The notes under the pieces are model-generated. The model searched no databases. It worked only from the letters and a program-made list of their open reading frames with translations, and was not told the origin of the DNA. A DNA stretch of 11,601 bases from assembly GCA_003533975.1 (NCBI GenBank), contig DQCL01000352.1:7179-18779 (forward strand). Reading direction: 5' to 3'. The position numbers and the translations under genes were made by a program. Positions 1 to 5,646 of the stretch are shown here, in pieces. The DNA comes from Octadecabacter sp. GTDB taxonomy: Bacteria > Pseudomonadota > Alphaproteobacteria > Rhodobacterales > Rhodobacteraceae. Within the stretch, counting starts at the first letter, position 1; every line of letters begins with the position of its first letter.

Positions 1-947
1 TGAATACCCGCGTCTGCCAGCATTGGCAGGCGTTCCACAGCAGCCTCAAGGATCGGTTCAAAGTGATCAAAATCTTCGGGTAGCTGGTCAAATTCGAAAT
101 CGTTCGGAATGGGGCCCCAAGGTTTTGAAACAGGCTCGAACGCACCCAAAAGCATCTTTCCGGCGTCTTCTTTGTAATACGCGCATTCATCAGGGACGCG
201 CAGCACCGGCATCTGCGTTAGACCCTGAATTGCCTCGGTCACGATGTAGAAATGCTCGCAGGCTTGCAGCGGAACGTTCGTTCCAAGCATCTGGCCAACT
301 TCACGGCCCCACATGCCCGCACAGTTCACGACGTGCTCACATTCAATCGTGCCTCGCCCGTTTTCGTCTTCCCAATTCACACCCGTGATGCGGCGACCAT
401 CGCGCACGACGCCCGTTGCTTTCACACGTTCCTTCACAACCGCGCCACGCTGCCGTGCACCCTTTGCCAAGGCAAGCGCGATATTGGCGGGGTCTCCCTG
501 CCCGTCGAGCGGTAGGAAAACCCCACCAACGACACCATCAATATTCAAATGCTCGTACTTCGCCTTCACTTCGCTGGGCGAAATCTCCTCGACATCGACA
601 CCAAAAGACCGCGCCATAGATGCTTGGCGGTAAATCTCTTCCTTGCGCTCATCGGTCAGCGCAACTGTGATCGACCCGCAGCGCTTAAAACCTGTGGCAA
701 CGCCAGTTTCAGTCTCTAAGTCACCATAAAGCTCCTGTGAATACTTGGCGAGTTTGGTCATATTCTGCGTCGCTCGTAGCTGTGCGATCAGGCCCGCCGC
801 ATGCCACGTGGTGCCCGAAGTCAGCTGTTTACGTTCGAGCAACACAACATCTTGCCAGCCCAGCTTTGTCAGGTGATAGGCCACCGAACAGCCAATAACC
901 CCGCCGCCAATAATCACAACGCGCGCTTTGTTTGGAAGATCCGCCAT
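1..947 (-). CDS. FAD-dependent oxidoreductase of the dimethylglycine/sarcosine dehydrogenase family (partial, C-terminus outside window)
   Basis: About 315 codons are visible, starting at the ATG at 947 (MADLPNKARVVIIGGG); the rest runs off the left edge. Seen: a Rossmann FAD-binding motif GGGVIG at residues 14-19, an acidic E38 ending the second beta strand, and GTTWHAAG at residues 45-52, whose His49 lies where dimethylglycine and sarcosine dehydrogenases attach FAD covalently. A DAO-type substrate domain follows. Family knowledge: these enzymes oxidise N-methyl groups of dimethylglycine or sarcosine and usually carry a C-terminal GcvT-like tetrahydrofolate domain, which would be beyond the edge here. 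It is a paralogue of the gene at 1034-3484, with the same MAD start and the same spacing of FAD motifs. There is no Shine-Dalgarno sequence before the ATG. The codon directly before it is the TAA of a 29-codon relic frame, so translation probably depends on coupling. The exact substrate is not decided by the sequence. Confidence 0.88.
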   Translation of the reverse strand, partial: MADLPNKARVVIIGGGVIGCSVAYHLTKLGWQDVVLLERKQLTSGTTWHAAGLIAQLRATQNMTKLAKYSQELYGDLETETGVATGFKRCGSITVALTDERKEEIYRQASMARSFGVDVEEISPSEVKAKYEHLNIDGVVGGVFLPLDGQGDPANIALALAKGARQRGAVVKERVKATGVVRDGRRITGVNWEDENGRGTIECEHVVNCAGMWGREVGQMLGTNVPLQACEHFYIVTEAIQGLTQMPVLRVPDECAYYKEDAGKMLLGAFEPVSKPWGPIPNDFEFDQLPEDFDHFEPILEAAVERLPMLADAGI

Positions 948-1037
948 TTACGACGACCACAGAGGCGTCGGTTTATCACCTGCACGGTGCACCAAGTCTT
1001 GGCCCATGCCACCATCCAAAAGCGTTACCTGTGTCAT
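948..1037 (-). pseudogene. N-terminal remnant (29 codons) of a homocysteine S-methyltransferase gene
   Basis: The frame opens with ATG at 1037-1035, overlapping the TGA of the upstream dehydrogenase as ATGA, and closes with TAA at 948-950, immediately before the ATG of the next gene. It begins MTQVTLLDGGMGQDL and ends GDKPTPLWSS. LLDGGMGQ-L followed by a GD-PTPLW stretch is typical of the first strand of the homocysteine S-methyltransferase (Pfam S-methyl_trans) barrel, where a full protein has roughly 300 residues. The zinc-binding Cys and GGCC-type motifs lie far downstream in such enzymes and are absent here, so no methyltransferase activity is possible. The family assignment comes from recognising the motif. 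Inference: an in-frame deletion removed the rest of a gene that once lay between the two dehydrogenase genes, leaving the first codons and a stop. It may survive because ribosomes ending at TAA re-initiate on the abutting ATG. Confidence 0.72.
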
Positions 1038-3484
1038 GCGCGGATCCGCTCGTTCTTGGGATCAAACATCGGTTCATCTTCTTGCACGATTGCTTTCTGG
1101 CGCTTGCCAAACACATCGACTTCAAGCTCGGTTCCGACAGTCAAAAAGTCTGCCCGCACCATACCTAGTGCAACGCATTTGCCCGTCCGGTAGCCCATCC
1201 CACATGACGTGACCTCTCCGACAATTTCATCCCCATGCCAGACAGGGGCCATATAAGGCGCATCCGTGTCGCCCGCTTCCATAACCATCGTCACAAAGCC
1301 CTTCTTGCGGCCCGCTTTTTTCTCGGCAAGCAGCGCGGCCTTGCCAGGGAAATCGGCATCTTTGTCAAACTTGATGAACCGATCAAGACCACCCTCAAGC
1401 AATGAATAATCGGTCGACAAGTCACCCTTCCAAGCACGGTAACCTTTCTCCAAACGCATAGAATTCAACGCATACATTCCGAAAGGCGTCACACCTGCAT
1501 TCGCCAAAGCGTCCCAGATTGCTGGCATCGCTTCAGGGGCGGCGTGAATTTCCCAACCCAGTTCACCAGCAAAGGAAACACGGATCATCGCCGCATCTTG
1601 CCCGGCAACTTTTCCGTCCATGCTCACGGACAACCACGGCTTACTCAGATCATGTCCTTCAACCAACGGCGCAAGAATGTCGCGCGCTTTCGGTCCGGTC
1701 ACCAACAGGCATTCCACCTCGCTCGTGTGATCTGTCACCGAAATCCCCTCAGGTGCTTGGCGTGAGAATATCTCAAGGTCATGCCACTGCGCAGTCGCGG
1801 CTGTAATCAATCCAACGTCCGTATCTGAATGCACCATCACGGAAGTTTCCGTCAGGATGCGCCCACGGCTGTCAGGGAAATAGGCAAGCGTCACTCGATC
1901 AGGGTTCGGCAGACGAGACGCCGTCAAACCATCAACGAAATCTTTCGCGCCCTCACCTTCAACCTTGATGCGGCTGAAACCTGTGATCGGCAGCATACCG
2001 CAGCCGGTCGTAACAGCCTCAACTTCACGTTTGACAGCAACCTCCCACGGTCCATTCCGGCCCCATGTTTGCGTCGATTCCTCGGATGTGTCCTCACTAT
2101 CTTTGGCGTACCAATTGGCCCGTTCCCAACCATTGTACGCCCCGAGCTGCGCACCCGCACCTTGCAAACGAGACTGCAACGTCGAGTGTTTCTTATCCCG
2201 GCCCGCAGGCCATTCATGATGCGGGAAATGCATCGCGTACTCGTGGCCATAAGTCTCAAGCGCCTTGGACAGACAGTAATCGTGATCGGCGTATTCGGTG
2301 TAACGACGCGGGTCACAGGACCACATATCGACCTCGGTTTCACCATGCATGATCCATTCCGAAAGCACCTTACCAGCGCCGCCACCTTGCGCGATGCCAA
2401 AGGTAAAGGAATGGGCTTCAAACGCGTTCTTAACGCCGGGCATTGGGCCAATCATCGGCAGCCCATCCGGCGCGTATGGGATCGGGCCGTTGATGTTGCG
2501 CTCAACACCACCTTCACCCAGAAGCGGCAGACGCTCCATCGCGTCTTCAATGTAAAACTCGAGACGCTCAAGGTCATCAGGATAAAGTTGGAAACTGAAA
2601 TCCTCGGGCATCGGGTCCTCAGGTGTAACCCAATGTGCCTTACAATTCCGCTCGTACGGGCCAAGGTTTAGCCCGTGCTTGTCCTGACGCAGGTAGTAGC
2701 TGATATCAGGGTCACGGATCATCGGCATCTTCTGGCCGCGCTCTTTTGTGAACGCCTCAAGCTCTGGCAACTGACCTGTCAGGAAATACTGGTGGCTCAT
2801 CACGACCATCGGCACAGTACGCCCGCCAAACGGCTTAAACATCTCACCCACGCGCTGCGCATAATAGCCCGCGCAGTTCACGACGAATTCGCACCGGATA
2901 TCGCCCTTGTCGGTCTTCACGATCCATTCGTCGCCGTCACGATCAATGCCTGTGACAGGGCTGAACCGTTCAATCCGCGCACCCGCATCACGCGCACCCT
3001 TGGCCAACGCCTGTGTCAACTGCGCGGGGTCAATGTCACCGTCCAACGGGTCCCAAAGCCCCCCCGCAAGGTCGTGGGTCTCAATGAATGGGTTATGCTC
3101 CTTCAGCTCGTCTGGAGTGCAGACATCCATCGTCAAACCTTGGGCCCATGCCTGACCGGAAATCTTTTCAAATTCCTGCATCCGCTCCTTGCTATGCGCC
3201 AATCGGATAGCACCCGTGACGTGATAGTTCATCGGATAGTCGACCTCTTCGGCCAAGCCGCGATACATTTCAGCGCCATACCGCTGCATGTTCATAACCG
3301 CCCAGTTGGGTGCAAAGTTCGGAACGTTACCCGCCGCGTGCCAAGTGGAACCCGCCGTCAATTCGTTCTTTTCAAGCAAGACACAATCTGTCCAACCAGC
3401 CCGCGCCAGATGGAACAATGCAGACGTCCCCACGACGCCGCCACCGATAATGACCACGCGGGCCGTTGTAGGAAAATCTGCCAT
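1034..3484 (-). CDS. Dimethylglycine/sarcosine dehydrogenase-like FAD enzyme with GcvT domain
   Basis: 816 residues, full length for the family. The start at 3484 (MADFPTTARVVIIGGG) is preferred over an upstream in-frame codon at 3538 because AGAGGGAG lies 8 nt before it and the paralogue begins the same way. Domains in order: FAD-binding DAO fold with GGGVVG at residues 14-19 and GSTWHAAG at 45-52 (His49 is the expected covalent FAD site), a DAO/FAO middle region to about residue 430, a GcvT aminomethyltransferase-like domain from about 450 with the folate-site motif AGELGWE near 639-645, and a GcvT C-terminal barrel from about 725 to the end. Family role: oxidative demethylation of dimethylglycine or sarcosine, passing formaldehyde to tetrahydrofolate as 5,10-methylene-THF. 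It is probably cytoplasmic, as no signal peptide is visible. It heads a unit with the methyltransferase relic and the second flavoprotein. The substrate is unproven; many marine bacteria carry several such paralogues. Confidence 0.9.
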   Translation of the reverse strand: MADFPTTARVVIIGGGVVGTSALFHLARAGWTDCVLLEKNELTAGSTWHAAGNVPNFAPNWAVMNMQRYGAEMYRGLAEEVDYPMNYHVTGAIRLAHSKERMQEFEKISGQAWAQGLTMDVCTPDELKEHNPFIETHDLAGGLWDPLDGDIDPAQLTQALAKGARDAGARIERFSPVTGIDRDGDEWIVKTDKGDIRCEFVVNCAGYYAQRVGEMFKPFGGRTVPMVVMSHQYFLTGQLPELEAFTKERGQKMPMIRDPDISYYLRQDKHGLNLGPYERNCKAHWVTPEDPMPEDFSFQLYPDDLERLEFYIEDAMERLPLLGEGGVERNINGPIPYAPDGLPMIGPMPGVKNAFEAHSFTFGIAQGGGAGKVLSEWIMHGETEVDMWSCDPRRYTEYADHDYCLSKALETYGHEYAMHFPHHEWPAGRDKKHSTLQSRLQGAGAQLGAYNGWERANWYAKDSEDTSEESTQTWGRNGPWEVAVKREVEAVTTGCGMLPITGFSRIKVEGEGAKDFVDGLTASRLPNPDRVTLAYFPDSRGRILTETSVMVHSDTDVGLITAATAQWHDLEIFSRQAPEGISVTDHTSEVECLLVTGPKARDILAPLVEGHDLSKPWLSVSMDGKVAGQDAAMIRVSFAGELGWEIHAAPEAMPAIWDALANAGVTPFGMYALNSMRLEKGYRAWKGDLSTDYSLLEGGLDRFIKFDKDADFPGKAALLAEKKAGRKKGFVTMVMEAGDTDAPYMAPVWHGDEIVGEVTSCGMGYRTGKCVALGMVRADFLTVGTELEVDVFGKRQKAIVQEDEPMFDPKNERIRA

Positions 3485-3490
3485 CGTTAG

Positions 3491-3500
3491 TGCTCCCTCT
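3491..3500 (-). promoter_or_regulatory. Ribosome binding site deciding the start of the full-length dehydrogenase
   Basis: Read on the minus strand, AGAGGGAG ends 8 nt before the ATG at 3484. The frame stays open for 18 more codons upstream, but that stretch has basic, low-conservation residues and no comparable purine-rich site. Confidence 0.6.
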
Positions 3501-3574
3501 GCGCTACGCCGTCCGCGATGTCGTAACAATTGCCCCAAGCGAAAAACTCATCACGTTTTCATCATTTGCTTTCC

Positions 3575-3602
3575 AAAACAAAAAGCAGCCGCAGTTGCAG
3601 CT
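3575..3602 (-). terminator. Weak intrinsic terminator after the LysE-family gene
   Basis: On the minus strand, AGCTGC and GCGGCT form a 6-bp stem (one G-U pair) around an AACT loop, followed by GC and then TTTTTGTTTT. It begins 14 nt after the LysE stop codon, so it probably separates the reductase/regulator/exporter unit from the dehydrogenase unit. The stem is short, so termination may be partial. Confidence 0.5.
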
Positions 3603-3615
3603 CCCTTTCAATATG

Positions 3616-4236
3616 TCACCTGCTCCCCGAAGGTTGGGACGCACCAAGCAGCACGCCATAAATGACGAAACAAACAGCCATGCTGCGGCGGAACCAAACG
3701 TTAAACACAGCCCCCATCGCGGCCCGCCCTAAACCGGCACCAAGTGCTGTGTAGGTCAGGTAACTACAGGCCGTCAGCGTCAGCGCGGTCGGCACGATGA
3801 CCCACATCTGCGGGCCAATTGGCACATCCGGCTGAACAAACTGGCTGAACGCCGCAAGATAGCCTGCCACGCTTTTTGGATTAATCACTGCAATCGCAAA
3901 CGCACGCCAGTAAACACCACCAGCGGGCACGTCATGCTGAACGACGGGCCGCGTCGCCGTGATCCAGCCGCGCACTCCAAGGTAAATCAAAAAGGCGGCA
4001 CCGATCAGCTTTGCAATCCAGAACGCCATCTCAGACGCCGCCAAAAGGGCCGTCACACCGAAGGCTGACAACGCCAAAAACAGCGATGCTTGCGTCAAAA
4101 TCGCTGCGACCGCAGGCAGCGAGCGAACGAACCCGCGCGACATACCATTTGAAATACAATTCACAGCGTTCGGCCCCGGCGTGGTCACGAACACCACCCA
4201 GAACAACGCGAATATGCTCCATGCTTCAAACGTCAT
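3616..4236 (-). CDS. LysE/RhtB-family amino-acid exporter
   Basis: 206 residues, the usual size for the family. The start at 4236 (MTFEAWSIFALFW) is chosen because it sits 1 nt after the stop of the upstream regulator gene. An upstream in-frame extension would read into that gene with unlikely basic residues. Seen: a hydrophobic N-terminal helix, the family motif TTPGPN at residues 18-23, about five to six membrane segments across the length, and INPKS at 118-122, another conserved point of LysE/RhtB proteins. Family role: export of amino acids or related amines across the inner membrane. Being directly downstream of an XRE/cupin regulator in one transcription unit suggests that the regulator controls it. 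The substrate cannot be read from the sequence. Confidence 0.9.
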   Translation of the reverse strand: MTFEAWSIFALFWVVFVTTPGPNAVNCISNGMSRGFVRSLPAVAAILTQASLFLALSAFGVTALLAASEMAFWIAKLIGAAFLIYLGVRGWITATRPVVQHDVPAGGVYWRAFAIAVINPKSVAGYLAAFSQFVQPDVPIGPQMWVIVPTALTLTACSYLTYTALGAGLGRAAMGAVFNVWFRRSMAVCFVIYGVLLGASQPSGSR

Positions 4237-4237
4237 C

Positions 4238-4807
4238 TTAATACACCGGCGGCGCGATAACCCAGATCGCAACACAGGGCTTCGCATGGGGGTTCATCCA
4301 ACGGAAAGGCTCACCGCGAACGCGAAAGCTATCGCCCGCATTTAACGAATAGGTCTTTTCAGCAATCCAAAGTTCAAGCTTACCAGACACGATATACCCA
4401 ACCTCTTGCGTCGGGCGTGTCACCGTCTCAGTGATTTCAGCACCCGGTTCGAACGTGGAATGCAGGACTTCGAAGTCATCGGTCAGGTCCGGCGAAAGCA
4501 ACTCCTCAACCAAGCCAGCAGAACGCGACCCGATCGGGCGACGCGCATCCGCACGAACGATCAACCCTTGCTCATGTGCTGGCGCGTCAGAACGAAACAG
4601 GCTGGAAACAGACACATCAAGCGCCTTCGCCATGCCGCGCAAATCAGTGATCGAAGGTTCTGATATGCCCCGTTCAACTTGGCTAAGCCACCCGACGGAT
4701 CGATCCAGCATAAGGCCTAAATCCGTCAACGTCAGGCTCCGCGCCTTTCGCAGCGCGCGAATATCAGCACCGAGTGTTCGGCTTTCTGTCGGTAAGTCGT
4801 GAATCAC
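4238..4807 (-). CDS. XRE-family transcriptional regulator with C-terminal cupin domain
   Basis: 189 residues starting at a GTG codon at 4807, preceded by an AGGGGGA site about 10 nt upstream. Seen: a helix-turn-helix of the XRE type over roughly residues 11-66 (IRALRKARSLTLTDLG, then WLSQVERGISEPS, the usual recognition-helix pattern). A cupin_2 barrel follows over about residues 115-186, with the segment VGYIVSGKLELWI and a NAGDSF turn. Regulators of this build (PuuR-like) often sense a small amine or amino acid in the cupin and control a neighbouring transporter or catabolic gene. It is followed 1 nt later by the LysE-family exporter gene, so the two are almost certainly co-transcribed. The ligand is unknown. 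Control of the dehydrogenase genes beyond the hairpin is possible but only inferred. Confidence 0.92.
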   Translation of the reverse strand: MIHDLPTESRTLGADIRALRKARSLTLTDLGLMLDRSVGWLSQVERGISEPSITDLRGMAKALDVSVSSLFRSDAPAHEQGLIVRADARRPIGSRSAGLVEELLSPDLTDDFEVLHSTFEPGAEITETVTRPTQEVGYIVSGKLELWIAEKTYSLNAGDSFRVRGEPFRWMNPHAKPCVAIWVIAPPVY

Positions 4808-4857
4808 CGCGGCAAATCCCCCTGTTTAAAGGAGTCGTGACACGGCTTTATGAAAAT

Positions 4858-5331
4858 TCAAAGGATTTTTTCACGCCGCGCCGCAGCGTTGAAAGCCTCT
4901 GCTAGAATTGCGACCATTGCGTCGGCATCCCCCTGATCAAACGCATCCGGTTGGTCGCTGTCGATGTCAAAGACGCCAAGCAACGCTCCAACACCGTTAA
5001 ACACAGGAATTACCAGTTCTGATCGTGTAGAACTCGCACAGGCAATGTGCCCTTCGAACGCCTCGACATCGGCAACCAATTGCACGTCACCCGTCCGTGC
5101 AGCAGCGCCACACACACCGCGAGAAAACGGAATTTGCAGACACCCGTGCCCGCCTTGATACGGCCCGATCTTCAGCATTCCAGGCCCCGTTACACGGTAA
5201 AAACCCGTCCAATCGAATCGGTCGTCAAAATGATGCACCTCACAAGCTATCGTCGCCATAAGCGAAATCACATCAGCTTCACCCTCGGTTAAGCTTCGGA
5301 TGGTTTGTGCAAGCGTCTCATAATCCGGCAT
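4858..5331 (-). CDS. Free methionine-(R)-sulfoxide reductase (GAF-domain fRMsr)
   Basis: 157 residues, a single GAF fold. Seen: WTGFYRV at residues 41-47, GPYQGGHGCLQIPFSRGVCG over 56-75, then GHIACASSTRSELVIPV and GVFDIDSD. Cysteines are at 64, 74 and 98. The spacing of 10 and 24 residues is the same as that of Cys84, Cys94 and Cys118 in the E. coli enzyme, and Glu105 and the DID motif at 122-124 match its substrate-pocket acids. Family role: reduces free L-methionine-R-sulfoxide in the cytoplasm, with thioredoxin recycling the disulfide. The start at 5331 has AGAGG shortly before it. The XRE regulator gene begins 50 nt downstream on the same strand, so it may head that operon, but a separate unit is not excluded. 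Confidence 0.9.
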   Translation of the reverse strand: MPDYETLAQTIRSLTEGEADVISLMATIACEVHHFDDRFDWTGFYRVTGPGMLKIGPYQGGHGCLQIPFSRGVCGAAARTGDVQLVADVEAFEGHIACASSTRSELVIPVFNGVGALLGVFDIDSDQPDAFDQGDADAMVAILAEAFNAAARREKIL

Positions 5332-5502
5332 TTTGGCCTCTACTATAACAAATGGAATCTCGGTGATCTCAAATCAACGCATTCAGGAATTTACGCTGCC
5401 AATCCCCGAAATCCTATACCGAAGCGTTAAGTATGAAAAACCGTAAAAGCGCCTCAATGTTTCCCAATCGTCACCCGAATCCAAGGTCATATTGTTTCTT
5501 GT
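5332..5502. other. Intergenic stretch upstream of the divergent reductase gene
   Basis: No convincing gene. The minus strand has a 35-codon open frame (5490 down to 5383), but it lacks a good ribosome site and matches nothing I recognise. A TATAGT at about 5340-5345 on the minus strand lies too close to the reductase ATG for an ordinary promoter that includes its ribosome site. Promoters for both flanking genes are probably within this gap and the element next to it. Confidence 0.4.
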
Positions 5503-5583
5503 AGCTGCATAGGCTCACCTCGGCGTCACGTGTAACAGCCCCCACCCAGTGCGGGGCGCCGAGGACTATGCGGCTCGATTTTT
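5503..5583 (+). ncRNA. Candidate structured RNA or attenuator-like hairpin (unidentified family)
   Basis: Outer arms AGCTGCATAG (5503-5512) and CTATGCGGCT (5566-5575) pair over 10 bp with one G-U. Inner arms CCTCGGCG (5518-5525) and CGCCGAGG (5557-5564) pair perfectly over 8 bp. The enclosed loop contains C-rich and G-rich stretches (CCCC near 5539-5542, GGGG at 5553-5556) that could form a third stem. On the plus strand the structure is followed by CGATTTTT (5576-5583), as in an intrinsic terminator or the 3' end of a small RNA. The inverted repeat is equally present on the minus strand, so the orientation rests only on the T-run. It is not a tRNA, since no TTCGA-type arm is present, and I cannot match it to a known Rfam family. 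It lies 63 nt before the gamma-glutamyltransferase gene, so attenuation of that gene is one reading. Confidence 0.4.
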
Positions 5584-5593
5584 GTGCACAAAA
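5580..5593. promoter_or_regulatory. Perfect 14-bp palindrome, candidate operator for the gamma-glutamyltransferase gene
   Basis: TTTTGTGCACAAAA reads identically on both strands. It lies 53 nt before the ATG at 5647 and overlaps the T-run of the hairpin just upstream. Symmetry of this length in a promoter-sized gap suggests a dimeric regulator site, but the regulator is unknown. A near-copy TTTTTGCACAAAA occurs at 5681-5693 inside the coding region, with a spacer two bases shorter. Confidence 0.4.
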
Positions 5594-5646
5594 CCTTTCC
5601 CCCACCAATCATACTGTTACGGTCTCCCGAAATATAAGGAGACACC

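Noticed and set aside
1829..2671. Long plus-strand open frame of 280 codons
   Set aside because: It lies antisense inside the full-length dehydrogenase, with a composition typical of a shadow frame (many Arg, His, Thr) and no family motifs.
2675..3490. Plus-strand open frame of 271 codons
   Set aside because: It is the antisense shadow of the dehydrogenase FAD domain; the minus-strand reading has clear conserved motifs and this one has none.
5340..5378. Sigma-70-like promoter (TTGAGA, TATAGT) for the methionine sulfoxide reductase gene
   Set aside because: The spacing is about 19 bp and the expected start of transcription would fall at or after the ribosome site, so it is not convincing.
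5383..5490. 35-codon open frame on the minus strand (MTLDSGDDWETLRRFYGFS...)
   Set aside because: No good ribosome site, no recognised family and no flanking coupling; a frame of this length is expected by chance in a 315-nt gap.
5503..5575. tRNA or 4.5S/6S RNA gene
   Set aside because: The length is close to a tRNA, but there is no T-arm motif or anticodon arm, and the known core motifs of SRP RNA are absent; 6S RNA is longer and has a different closing stem.
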